From the NCBI RefSeq assembly GCF_905220995.1, contig NZ_CAJNBJ010000002.1, positions 62,001 to 126,000 of the forward strand: a stretch of 64,000 nucleotides of DNA, in the 5' to 3' direction. The notes beneath the pieces were generated by a model. That model saw only the letters and a program-made list of their open reading frames with translations. It did not search any database and was not told the DNA's origin. Shown here one piece after another: positions 47,448 to 55,184 of this stretch. The translations under genes and the position numbers were made by a program. Each line of letters opens with the position of its first letter. Position 1 is the first letter of the stretch. The DNA is from Nitrospira defluvii (GTDB lineage: Bacteria > Nitrospirota > Nitrospiria > Nitrospirales > Nitrospiraceae).

Positions 47448-48705
47448 CGACCTGAGCGCGTGGATCGGGCAGCAATCCCGCAGCCATAACCCGATCCAAT
47501 AATGAAAACGGTGGCTGGTTCCGTAACCCCGCCGTGGTCGTGAGCACTCGATAACGAAGCCGCGCATTGCGGTCAAGAGTCCTGAACACCCGATCGCGCA
47601 ACATGGCCAGGAGCGGATTGCCTGTATTCCAAAACCGGCATTGTTCATCCGCCAACCGCTGCAACATCATGACCTGCGGCCGTCTTGCGACTTCAAAGAC
47701 GCGCAAAGCTCCCGCAGAAACATCGTTGGCCTTCAGCCAGCCGGGAATGAGATCAGCCACCGTTACCGCATCCACCATGGCTTGCATCCGTCCCTGCGAG
47801 GCATGGGGATTCATCGCATGAGCGGCATCGCCGATGAGCAAGGCGCCGTCCGCTACCCATCGATCCGTTCTGACTCGCCCGGTCGGCATATAGCCCGTCT
47901 GATTCCAGTCGACGAGCCCCGGCACGATGGCCTCCATACCCGGATCGATCCGCACCCACGCACGCCGCAACGCCTCAAGCCCTTGAGCCTTCACGGCTTC
48001 ATACGATCCGGCCTTGATCATATAAAACGCATAGACCTGCTGCCCCGCAGCGGGAAACAAACCCAGAATTTCCCGCGTGCCGACGAGATACCGTGCTTCC
48101 TCAAAGCCCGCCGGAGCCTTGAGAATCGCGATGAGGTAACTCTCGGGATACCGATAGAGATCCGCCTGGATGCCGAGGCAGTCCCGCACTTTCGAGAAGG
48201 CGCCATCCGCCCCGACCACGAGGCGCGCCGACACCTCCACCGGCTCGCCGTGACAGGTGGCATGCAAGCCGACCACGCGCCTGCCGTCGAAGCGAAGTCC
48301 GGTAAACGTGCTGTCATACCAAAGCCCCCCGGGATTCTGCTGCTCCAACGCCTTGAGAATGGCATGGTGCGCCACATTCGGGAGGGTGACCACGGCACGA
48401 TTGTAGGGAGCGGGAAGGTCACTGTAGTCGATCGTGCAAAGCCGTTCCCCGCCGGACCGGCAGAAATTGAATCGATGCACCGATCGCACGGCCTGAGCCG
48501 GCAGTGTGTCGAGCACCCCCAAGCGATCAAGCACGCGCTGGCCATTCGGCTGCAAAATTTCGCCGCGCAGCCCCTGCGGCGGGCCGGCTGCCCGCTCGAG
48601 CACCACAGAACGAATGCCCTGCTGGGCAAGCATCAGCGCCAGCACGGCACCTCCGCCACCCGCACCGACGATCGCCACGTCCGTTTCAATTATTGCCTGC
48701 GCCAT
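47437..48705 (-). CDS. FAD-dependent monooxygenase (UbiH/PHBH-like)
   Basis: 422 residues from the ATG at 48703-48705. FAD-binding motifs: GAGGGG in ETDVAIVGAGGGGAVLALML, the DG motif LVVGADGAFSKVR and the GD motif ALLIGDAAHAMNPHASQGRM. It fits the aromatic hydroxylase/UbiH group (also geranylgeranyl-reductase-like). Substrate unknown; no quinone genes adjacent. Its start is 11 nt past the stop of the PLD gene, so they are in one operon. Confidence 0.85.
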   Translation of the reverse strand: MAQAIIETDVAIVGAGGGGAVLALMLAQQGIRSVVLERAAGPPQGLRGEILQPNGQRVLDRLGVLDTLPAQAVRSVHRFNFCRSGGERLCTIDYSDLPAPYNRAVVTLPNVAHHAILKALEQQNPGGLWYDSTFTGLRFDGRRVVGLHATCHGEPVEVSARLVVGADGAFSKVRDCLGIQADLYRYPESYLIAILKAPAGFEEARYLVGTREILGLFPAAGQQVYAFYMIKAGSYEAVKAQGLEALRRAWVRIDPGMEAIVPGLVDWNQTGYMPTGRVRTDRWVADGALLIGDAAHAMNPHASQGRMQAMVDAVTVADLIPGWLKANDVSAGALRVFEVARRPQVMMLQRLADEQCRFWNTGNPLLAMLRDRVFRTLDRNARLRYRVLTTTAGLRNQPPFSLLDRVMAAGLLPDPRAQVAGG

Positions 48706-48715
48706 GGCTCTCGTC

Positions 48716-49261
48716 CTACTCCGTCCACACGACAAATCGTTCGTGATCGTTCCACATGGTCAGGAACTTGTCCCGAGCCTTCGCGGTCAACCGTGCGTCG
48801 GTAATGACATCGAGCCGCTCATCATTGTACCGGTTGCCGCTCGTCGTGTGGTTCGCCGACCCGGAGGTATTGATCGCATCGTCGATCACCACCTGCTTGA
48901 GGTGCATCAACCCATCATGCCGATTAATACGGACGGGCACACCGGCCAGCCGTAAGGCATTCACCGCGCTGTGCTGCTTCGGATCGGTCAGCCGTTCGCG
49001 ATCGGTGATCACCCGCACATCCACCCCGCGATGTTTTGCCGCCACCAACGCCTTCACCACCGAGGGCGCAGTCAAACCATACACCGACACATAGATATAT
49101 CTGGTCGCTCGGGCGTACAAACCCACCACACGGTCGATGGGATGGTCTTCCGGAGCATAGTAGACATCGATGGTGGCGGAAGCACAGACGGATGGCTGCG
49201 GCACACACACACAGCCAGCAACAATCACGGCGATCGGGAGAAGACAGGTCGGACGACTCAT
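48716..49261 (-). CDS. phospholipase D-family nuclease-like lipoprotein
   Basis: 181 residues from the ATG at 49259-49261. Signal with lipobox LPIAVIVAGC (lipoprotein). A single HKD half: MHLKQVVIDDAINTSGSANH then TTSGNRYNDERL, as in Nuc-type dimeric PLD endonucleases, with DVRVITDRERLTDPKQ before it. Likely periplasmic endonuclease or phosphodiesterase, dimeric. Operon with the FAD monooxygenase. Confidence 0.85.
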   Translation of the reverse strand: MSRPTCLLPIAVIVAGCVCVPQPSVCASATIDVYYAPEDHPIDRVVGLYARATRYIYVSVYGLTAPSVVKALVAAKHRGVDVRVITDRERLTDPKQHSAVNALRLAGVPVRINRHDGLMHLKQVVIDDAINTSGSANHTTSGNRYNDERLDVITDARLTAKARDKFLTMWNDHERFVVWTE

Positions 49262-49335
49262 GCGCGGTCTAGCTGGAAGAAGAGATTCGATGAACGCAAG
49301 TGAACGTCGATGAATGTACACATAAATTCCGCAGC

Positions 49336-49450
49336 ATGCTCAACACGTTCATCCAGCAGGGCCGCAGCGAATGAAGACCCGAGGCGTACCCTCGCGGTAC
49401 GTTGAGGATCTGAATGACGCGAGAACGCCGCTGGCGGAGGTGTTCAGCAT
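49336..49450 (+). repeat. R-family repeat R2
   Basis: Arms ATGCT(C)AACAC and GTGTT(C)AGCAT, with the same unpaired C as in R1. Interior core GGCGTACCCTCGCGGTACG then TTGAGG, and CGAGAACGCCGCTGGCGG. Lies between the PLD gene and the small gene at 49466. Confidence 0.8.
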
Positions 49451-49465
49451 CTTGCTAGAAGCGGA

Positions 49466-49846
49466 TCACTCTAGATCAAAGAGAGTTCGAAAATGGTCGT
49501 CGGATTCTTCCCAGGCTTGAGGGGAAGTCGTGGACAACCACTCGCGCAAAAATCCCTTCTGCTCCGGCGTCAACATCTGCTTAATCTGATGCGTACGACC
49601 CTGCAAGGGTTGGAGAAACCCCGCGCGGGTTTTGAAATCCAGCGTCGCGGTACGCACATACATATTCGTATACATGGTGGGGTGTTCGTCTTCACCTTCC
49701 CCTTGTACCCACACGGAGAGGAACTTCTCCATCTGCAGCCCGGCGCTGTCCAAAGCCGGTTCGGCGTCGTCATGAAATAGTTCATTCTCCGACTCTTTCA
49801 ACGGCGCTGCTTCCTGCGCGCGGAATAAGAAATTTTTCTTCCACAT
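49466..49846 (-). CDS. hypothetical protein, 126 residues
   Basis: Soluble, acidic (APLKESENELFHDDAEPAL, then MEKFLSVWVQGEGEDEHPTM) with a basic, aromatic N-terminus and a helical C-terminus (QIKQMLTPEQKGFLREWLST). No family recognised. Downstream of it is repeat R2; upstream is a gene-free stretch with R3. Confidence 0.55.
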   Translation of the reverse strand: MWKKNFLFRAQEAAPLKESENELFHDDAEPALDSAGLQMEKFLSVWVQGEGEDEHPTMYTNMYVRTATLDFKTRAGFLQPLQGRTHQIKQMLTPEQKGFLREWLSTTSPQAWEESDDHFRTLFDLE

Positions 49847-50088
49847 ACCCTACCCTCCAGCCGCGCGCATACTGTAAGCTAGGCAAGGTGAAAGTCAAGA
49901 AAGCGGCCGTCTTCATCGCTCGCATCCGCGGCAGTCTCCTCCTCTCGACCCGTTAGGCGTCTGTTGCCTTGACAATACAAGAACGCGTTTGCTAACTTCT
50001 TGAAATTATTTAGCAGTTTGCTGCAAATCACAGTGAGCTCATCGAAACACTGAGTGCCTACACGTAAGGCGCAACAAGAATCCCCTTT
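49847..50088. other. gene-free stretch before R3
   Basis: 242 nt, more AT-rich, then the R3 repeat and 26 nt to the carrier gene. No gene or RNA is supported. Confidence 0.3.
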
Positions 50089-50215
50089 GACAGGATGCTC
50101 AAAATGGCCGTCCAGCAAGGCCGCAGCGAACGACGGGACAAGGCGTACCCTTGCGGTACGTTGAGAACCTGAGAGATGCGAGAACCCCACTAACGGACCG
50201 TTTCAGTATCCTGTC
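50089..50215 (+). repeat. R-family repeat R3
   Basis: Arms GACAGGATGCT(C)AAAATGG and CCGTTT(C)AGTATCCTGTC, with a G/A change mirrored as a G-U pair. Interior GGCGTACCCTTGCGGTACG then TTGAGA. Ends 26 nt before the ThiS-like gene. Confidence 0.8.
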
Positions 50216-50241
50216 GGACTCTTACCTTCTCAGGAGCAGAT

Positions 50242-50442
50242 ATGCAGGTGATGATCAATGGCAAAGCGGAAGAGATCGCAGGCGGCACGGTCTTGGATCT
50301 CTTAAAAGCCAAGAGTATCGAGCCGCAAATGGTCGCGGTGGAAGTGAATGACACCATGCTTGAGCGGACGCACCTTGAGACCACGCAGCTGAAAGACGGT
50401 GATCATGTGGAATTCCTCTTCTACATGGGTGGTGGACGGTGA
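50242..50442 (+). CDS. ThiS-like sulfur-carrier protein
   Basis: 66 residues; ATG at 50242 (AGGAG upstream). Ubiquitin-fold ThiS pattern: MINGKAEEIAGGTVLDLL, KSIEPQMVAVEVNDTML, LKDGDHVEFLFYMGGGR. It ends GGGR, one residue beyond the usual diglycine, so a C-terminal trim may be needed before E1 activation. Overlaps cysK by 4 nt (GTGA). Expected to carry a thiocarboxylate sulfur for cysteine (or thiazole) synthesis; no thiG nearby. Confidence 0.85.
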   Translation: MQVMINGKAEEIAGGTVLDLLKAKSIEPQMVAVEVNDTMLERTHLETTQLKDGDHVEFLFYMGGGR

Positions 50443-51368
50443 CCGTGAAAGCACACGCAGACATTACCGAGTTGATCGGCGGCACGCCGTTGGTCCGGCT
50501 TAACCGGTTGACCAAACCAGGCTCAGCGACCATCTATGCCAAGGTCGAGTCGTTCAACCCTGGCGGAAGTATCAAGGATCGCATTTGCCTCAACATGATC
50601 AACGAGGCGGAGCGGCTGGGTAAACTGAAGCCGGGCGGCACCATCGTCGAACCGACCAGCGGCAATACGGGCATTGGCCTGGCGTTGGTGGCGGCGGTAC
50701 GCGGCTACAAACTGATTTTGGTCATGCCGGAAAGTATGAGCATGGAACGCGCGAGCCTGCTGTCGTCCTATGGGGCGCAACTTGTGCTGACGGCAGCGTG
50801 GGAAGGGATGAAAGGTTCGATCAAAGAGGCGGAGAGCATCGTCGCGCAGAATCCGTCGTATTACATGCCCGACCAATTCTCCAATCCGGCGAATCCGGCG
50901 ATGCACCGCAAAACGACCGGTCCGGAAATCGTAGACGCGCTGGATGGACGCGTCGATGCCTTCGTTGCGGCTGTCGGAACCGGCGGAACCATCACCGGCT
51001 GCGGTGAAGTAATCAGGGAGCGTAATCCGGCTGCGAAAATCGTCGCGGTGGAACCGGCCGGCTCACCCGTCCTGTCGGGTGGCGATCCGGGGCCCCATAA
51101 AATTCAAGGCATCGGCGCCGGGTTCGTGCCAAAAGTGTTGAACCGGACGTTGCTCGATCGCGTGATCACGGTCACCGATGATGAGGCCTATCAAACGGCC
51201 AAGTTGTTGGCGAAGAAGGAAGGACTCCTCGTCGGCATTTCCGCGGGAGCCAACGTCTTCGCGGCACAAAAAGTTGCGGAGGAATTGGGGCCGGGCAAGA
51301 ATGTCGTGACGATCCTCTGCGACACCGGCGAGCGGTATATCAGCATCGAAAAGTATTTCAACATTTGA
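50439..51368 (+). CDS. cysK: cysteine synthase (O-acetylserine/phosphoserine sulfhydrylase type)
   Basis: 309 residues; GTG start overlapping the ThiS-like stop. PLP enzyme of fold type II: LIGGTPLVRLNRLTKPG, the Schiff-base Lys in FNPGGSIKDRICL, the substrate loop PTSGNTGIGLALVA and the glycine-rich phosphate loop AVGTGGTITGCGEVI. Pairing with a sulfur carrier suggests that carrier thiocarboxylate rather than free sulfide is the sulfur donor, as in CysM/CysO. Confidence 0.92.
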   Translation: MTVKAHADITELIGGTPLVRLNRLTKPGSATIYAKVESFNPGGSIKDRICLNMINEAERLGKLKPGGTIVEPTSGNTGIGLALVAAVRGYKLILVMPESMSMERASLLSSYGAQLVLTAAWEGMKGSIKEAESIVAQNPSYYMPDQFSNPANPAMHRKTTGPEIVDALDGRVDAFVAAVGTGGTITGCGEVIRERNPAAKIVAVEPAGSPVLSGGDPGPHKIQGIGAGFVPKVLNRTLLDRVITVTDDEAYQTAKLLAKKEGLLVGISAGANVFAAQKVAEELGPGKNVVTILCDTGERYISIEKYFNI

Positions 51369-51386
51369 TCACCGGATTGAATGATT

Positions 51387-51508
51387 GAGGGGGAGCTCAA
51401 AATGGCTTCTCGGCAAGGCCGCAGTCGAGAGGAAACCGGAAGCGTACCCTCGGGGGACGCTGAGGATTTTGACTTGCCGAGAACGCAGCTGAAGGCTTTC
51501 AGCGCCTC
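51387..51508 (+). repeat. R-family repeat R4 (diverged)
   Basis: Arms GAGGGGGAGCT(C)AAAATGGC and a diverged GGCTTT(C)AGCGCCTC. Interior AAGGCCGCAGTCGAG and AGCGTACCCTCGGGGGACGC then TGAGGA. In the 310-nt gap between cysK and the first E1 gene, together with R5. Confidence 0.7.
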
Positions 51509-51550
51509 TATGTTGTTCGACATCTGCAGTTAGTTCGGGTCACTTAAGGA

Positions 51551-51673
51551 GAGGAGGCTCAAAATCGTCATCCAGCAAGGCCGCAGCAAGTGAAGGCCTG
51601 AGGTGTACCCTGGCGGTACGTTGAAGGCGTGAACGACGCGAGAACGCTGCTGGTGGCGGTTTTCAGTCTCCGC
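51551..51673 (+). repeat. R-family repeat R5
   Basis: Arms GGAGGCT(C)AAAATCG and CGGTTTT(C)AGTCTCCG. Interior GGTGTACCCTGGCGGTACG then TTGAAGG. Its end abuts the ATG of the E1 gene at 51679, so the repeat edge supplies the ribosome-site region. Confidence 0.75.
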
Positions 51674-51678
51674 AGGAT

Positions 51679-52503
51679 ATGGAATTTACAGAAACACAAA
51701 TCAATCGCTACAGCCGCCACATTCTTTTGCCCGAAGTCGGCGGGAAGGGTCAGAAAAAGATCATCCAGGCGAAAGTCCTGATCGTCGGCGCCGGCGGCCT
51801 TGGTTCGCCGGCAGCCCTGTATCTGGCTGCCGCCGGCATCGGCACGATCGGCCTGATCGACAGCGATGTGGTGGATCTCAGCAACCTGCAGCGGCAGGTC
51901 ATTCACCAAACACCGGACGTCGGCCGACCGAAAGTGGTTTCCGGCAAGGAAAAAATCCAGGCTCTGAATCCCGACGTGAATGTGGTGATGTATGAAGAAC
52001 GGCTCACCGCGAGTAATGCCCTCAAGATCATGAGCGGCTACGATGTGGTGATCGACGGCGTCGATAATTTCCCGACGAAGTTTCTGATCAACGACGCCTG
52101 TTACTTCGCCGGAAAACCGCTCGTGCACGGAGGAATCCTGCGCTTCGACGGTCGTGTCACCACCATCATCCCGAAGAAGTCGGCCTGTTATCGTTGCGTG
52201 TTCAAGAAGCCGCCGCCCGAAGGACTCGTCGCGTCTTGCCAGGAAGCGGGCGTCATCGGCGTGTTGGCCGGCATCATCGGCACGATCCAGGCGACCGAAG
52301 CCCTGAAGCTGATCCTCGGTATCGGCCGACCGCTGACGGATCGCTTGCTGGACTTCGATGCACGACGCACCCAGTTTAGAGAAATCCGCATCAAGCGGAA
52401 CCCCGATTGCCCGCTCTGTAGCGAACGGGCCACGATCACGGAGTTGATCGAGGACGGGAATGTCGGGCCGACCTGTGCGCTCCCGGGTCAACGTAACTTG
52501 TAG
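51679..52503 (+). CDS. moeB: ThiF/MoeB-type E1-like sulfur-carrier adenylyltransferase (first copy)
   Basis: 274 residues. YSRHILLPEVGGKGQKKI, nucleotide loop VLIVGAGGLGSPAALYLAAA, IDSDVVDLSNLQRQV, the catalytic-region GLVASCQEAGVIGVLAG, and paired zinc cysteines CYRC and CPLC. It adenylates a sulfur carrier's C-terminal Gly. Fits the ThiS-like carrier upstream. Paralog of the E1 at 54380. The last ~18 residues overlap the frame upstream of thrC but not its start. Confidence 0.9.
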   Translation: MEFTETQINRYSRHILLPEVGGKGQKKIIQAKVLIVGAGGLGSPAALYLAAAGIGTIGLIDSDVVDLSNLQRQVIHQTPDVGRPKVVSGKEKIQALNPDVNVVMYEERLTASNALKIMSGYDVVIDGVDNFPTKFLINDACYFAGKPLVHGGILRFDGRVTTIIPKKSACYRCVFKKPPPEGLVASCQEAGVIGVLAGIIGTIQATEALKLILGIGRPLTDRLLDFDARRTQFREIRIKRNPDCPLCSERATITELIEDGNVGPTCALPGQRNL

Positions 52504-52516
52504 CGAAGGTGTCTCC

Positions 52517-53767
52517 ATGTCGAAAATGAAAGCGCTCGTGTGCCGGGAATGTGGGAAGGAATATCCACCCAAAGCCATTCACGTCTGTGAAATGTGCTTC
52601 GGCCCGTTGGAAGTCAAATACAACTACGACGAGATCAGGGCGACGATCTCCCGAAAGAAGATCGAAGACGGCCCGGACAGCATGTGGCGCTACATCGACC
52701 TGCTGCCGGTCGAGAGCACCTCGATCATCGGGCCCCATGCCGGACTGACGCCGTTGGTGCGGGCCAAGAATCTCGGTGCGCATCTGGGCATCGACGAGCT
52801 CTACATCAAGAACGATACGGTCAATCATCCGACCCTGTCGTTTAAGGATCGCGTCGTCTCGGTCGCCCTCACGCGCGCGCGGGAGTTGGGATTTGAAACC
52901 GTCGCCTGCGCCTCAACGGGAAACTTGGCCAACTCCGTCGCGGCCCATGCCGCCGCAGCGGGCATGAAGTGTTATGTCTTCATCCCTGCCGATCTAGAAG
53001 CAGCCAAGGTGCTGGGAAATCTGATCTATAAGCCGAACGTGGTCGAGGTCGAAGGCAACTATGACGATGTGAACCGGCTATGCAGCGAAATCGCCGGTGA
53101 ACATGGCTGGGCCTTCGTGAACATCAATATTCGCCCCTACTACGCCGAGGGGTCCAAGACGTTGGCATTTGAAACGGTCGAACAACTCGGCTGGCGGACG
53201 CCCGATCAGGCGGTCATCCCCATGGCCTCTGGCTCCTTGCTGACAAAAATTTGGAAGGGCCTGCACGAAATGCACGCCCTAGGACTGGTGGACGAGGTCC
53301 GCACCAAAATCAACGGCGCGCAGGCCGAAGGCTGTTCTCCGATCGCCACCGCCTTCAAGGCCGGCCGTGACTTCTTCAAGCCAGTGAAGCCGAAGACCAT
53401 CGCGAAATCGTTGGCCATCGGCAATCCGGCGGACGGCTACTATGCCCTCAAGGCCACGGCTGAGAGCAAAGGCGCGATGGACGCGGTGACGGACGAAGAA
53501 GTGGTCGATGGGATCAAGCTGCTGGCGCAGACCGAGGGCATCTTTGCCGAAACAGCCGGCGGCGTGACCATCGGGGTGCTCTGCAAACTCGTCAAACAGG
53601 GACTGATCAAGAAGAACGATGTGACAGTCGCCTACATCACCGGCAACGGGCTTAAGACACAAGAGGCCGTCGTGGATGCCGTGGGACGCCCGTTCCGCAT
53701 CCAACCAAGCCTGGTGAACTTCCAAAAAACATTCAAAATGGGAAAGAACAGTGGTGGTGACTCATGA
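52517..53767 (+). CDS. thrC: threonine synthase-like PLP enzyme with N-terminal Zn ribbon
   Basis: 416 residues from the ATG at 52517. N-terminal CxxC pairs (LVCRECGKEYPP and IHVCEMCFGPLEV) form a ribbon. Then the ThrC core: PLVRAKNLGAHLGIDELYIK, Schiff-base Lys in PTLSFKDRVVSVAL, ASTGNLANSVAAHAAAAG and the Gly-rich loop around AETAGGVTIGVL. Normally makes threonine from O-phosphohomoserine. Overlaps the CysO-like carrier by 4 nt, so a carrier-linked role (homocysteine from a homoserine ester) must be considered. Confidence 0.9.
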   Translation: MSKMKALVCRECGKEYPPKAIHVCEMCFGPLEVKYNYDEIRATISRKKIEDGPDSMWRYIDLLPVESTSIIGPHAGLTPLVRAKNLGAHLGIDELYIKNDTVNHPTLSFKDRVVSVALTRARELGFETVACASTGNLANSVAAHAAAAGMKCYVFIPADLEAAKVLGNLIYKPNVVEVEGNYDDVNRLCSEIAGEHGWAFVNINIRPYYAEGSKTLAFETVEQLGWRTPDQAVIPMASGSLLTKIWKGLHEMHALGLVDEVRTKINGAQAEGCSPIATAFKAGRDFFKPVKPKTIAKSLAIGNPADGYYALKATAESKGAMDAVTDEEVVDGIKLLAQTEGIFAETAGGVTIGVLCKLVKQGLIKKNDVTVAYITGNGLKTQEAVVDAVGRPFRIQPSLVNFQKTFKMGKNSGGDS

Positions 53768-54036
53768 TTAAGGTTCGTATTCCGACTCCCCTGCGTCCCC
53801 TCACAAAGGGCCAAGGCGAAGTTGAATCCGCGGCAGCCAACATTGTGGACATGATCGGATCGCTCGATGCCGCCTATCCTGGCCTGAAGAACCGTCTCTG
53901 CGATGAAAAGGGCGACTTACGACGCTTCGTCAACATCTACGTCAATGAGGAGGACATTCGCTTCCTCAACGGAAAAGAGACGTCGCTGAAAGACGGTGAC
54001 GAAGTGTCGATCGTTCCCGCGATCGCCGGAGGGTAA
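53764..54036 (+). CDS. cysO: CysO/MoaD-like sulfur-carrier protein
   Basis: 90 residues; ATG overlaps the thrC stop. Ubiquitin fold with PTPLRPLTKGQGEVESAAAN, VNIYVNEEDIRFLNGKETSL and the end DEVSIVPAIAGG, the diglycine terminus required for thiocarboxylation. This matches the CysO type more than MoaD. Partner of the Mec+-like JAMM protease further downstream. Confidence 0.9.
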   Translation: MIKVRIPTPLRPLTKGQGEVESAAANIVDMIGSLDAAYPGLKNRLCDEKGDLRRFVNIYVNEEDIRFLNGKETSLKDGDEVSIVPAIAGG

Positions 54037-54038
54037 CC

Positions 54039-54278
54039 ATGACCAGCCTACGATTTCACATTCGTTTTCCTGAGAATAAAATCAAGGAGCCGATCATTTA
54101 TCAGATCGGCCATGAGTACAAGGTGGTGACGAACGTGCGCCGAGCCGACGTGCGTGAAACCACCGGCTGGATGGATCTCGAATTGACCGGTGAGACGGAG
54201 GAGATCGAACGCGCGATCGACGGCATCCGGACCAAAGGTTGTGTCGTTGATCCGATCGAACTCAACGTGGTGGAATAA
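54039..54278 (+). CDS. NIL-domain protein
   Basis: 79 residues; ATG 2 nt after the carrier stop. FHIRFPENKIKEPIIYQIGH followed by WMDLELTGETEEIERAIDGI and a KGCVVDPIELNVVE end match the NIL domain, known in MetN and next to ferredoxin in proteins tied to homocysteine synthesis. Likely a small binding or regulatory subunit for sulfur amino acid formation. Confidence 0.8.
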   Translation: MTSLRFHIRFPENKIKEPIIYQIGHEYKVVTNVRRADVRETTGWMDLELTGETEEIERAIDGIRTKGCVVDPIELNVVE

Positions 54279-54317
54279 CAGTGGGCGAAGCGCACCTCGC
54301 TTTCCGAAATACTGTTC

Positions 54318-54363
54318 AATGCTCAATGTTCGATTGAACATTCAAAACTGAACACTGAGCATT
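54318..54363. repeat. nested inverted repeats before the second E1 gene
   Basis: AATGCTCAATGTTC (54318-54331) pairs with GAACACTGAGCATT (54350-54363, one mismatch) or, using its last seven bases, with GAACATT (54336-54342). Two mutually exclusive hairpins, 16 nt before an ATG; attenuator-like in form but unproven. Confidence 0.5.
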
Positions 54364-54379
54364 CCAGAGAGACGAATAC

Positions 54380-55183
54380 ATGGAATTTACCGAGCAGCAA
54401 ATTCAGCGCTACAGCCGACACATTATCCTCAATGAAGTGGGCGGCAAAGGACAGGTGAAACTGTCCAAAGCCAAAGTCCTTCTCATTGGCGCCGGCGGCC
54501 TCGGTTCTCCGGCCGCCTTATACTTGGCGGCAGCCGGGATCGGCACGATCGGTCTCGTCGACGGCGATGTTGTGGATTTGTCCAACCTGCAGCGACAGAT
54601 TCTGCATACCACCGCCACCGTCGGTGTGCCCAAGGTGGAATCGGGACGCAGGATGCTGTCGGCCATCAATCCCGACATCACGATCAAAACGTATCAACTG
54701 AACGTCAATACCGAGAATATTCTCGGCCTCGTGGCCGACTATGACATCGTGCTGGACGGATCGGATAATTTCACCACGCGCTTCCTGGTGAACGACGCAT
54801 GCTTCTTTGCGAAGAAAACGCTGATCTCTGCCAGCATGTTCCGGTTTGAAGGCCAACTCACGAGCATTAAACCCCATGCCGGGTTCCCCTGCTACCGCTG
54901 CCTTTATCCCGAACCGCCTCCGGCCGGATTGGTTCCGAACTGCCAGGAAGCCGGTGTGTTGGGAGTACTGGCCGGCACCATGGGCATTCTCCAGGCATCG
55001 GAAGCCATCAAGGAAATTCTCGGCATCGGTGAGACGATCGCCGATAAGCTGGTGATCTACGATGCCTTGGAAATGAAATTCCGCAAGGTCTCCCGCCCCA
55101 AGGATCCGCGTTGCCCCCTGTGCAGCGCTACCCCGACCATCAAGGATCTTGGCGGAGATTACAGCGTGGCCTGCACCATCTGA
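54380..55183 (+). CDS. moeB: ThiF/MoeB-type E1-like sulfur-carrier adenylyltransferase (second copy)
   Basis: 267 residues; ATG at 54380. Same architecture as the gene at 51679: YSRHIILNEVGGKGQVKLSK, VLLIGAGGLGSPAALYLAAA, GDVVDLSNLQRQI, VPNCQEAGVLGVLAGTMG and zinc pairs CYRC and CPLC. Likely partner of the CysO-like carrier. Two E1 genes within 3 kb, one per carrier, suggest dedicated pairs. Confidence 0.92.
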   Translation: MEFTEQQIQRYSRHIILNEVGGKGQVKLSKAKVLLIGAGGLGSPAALYLAAAGIGTIGLVDGDVVDLSNLQRQILHTTATVGVPKVESGRRMLSAINPDITIKTYQLNVNTENILGLVADYDIVLDGSDNFTTRFLVNDACFFAKKTLISASMFRFEGQLTSIKPHAGFPCYRCLYPEPPPAGLVPNCQEAGVLGVLAGTMGILQASEAIKEILGIGETIADKLVIYDALEMKFRKVSRPKDPRCPLCSATPTIKDLGGDYSVACTI

Positions 55184-55184
55184 C

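Noticed and set aside
47641-48804. 387-codon open frame on the plus strand
   Set aside because: Antisense shadow of the FAD monooxygenase, which has clear FAD motifs.
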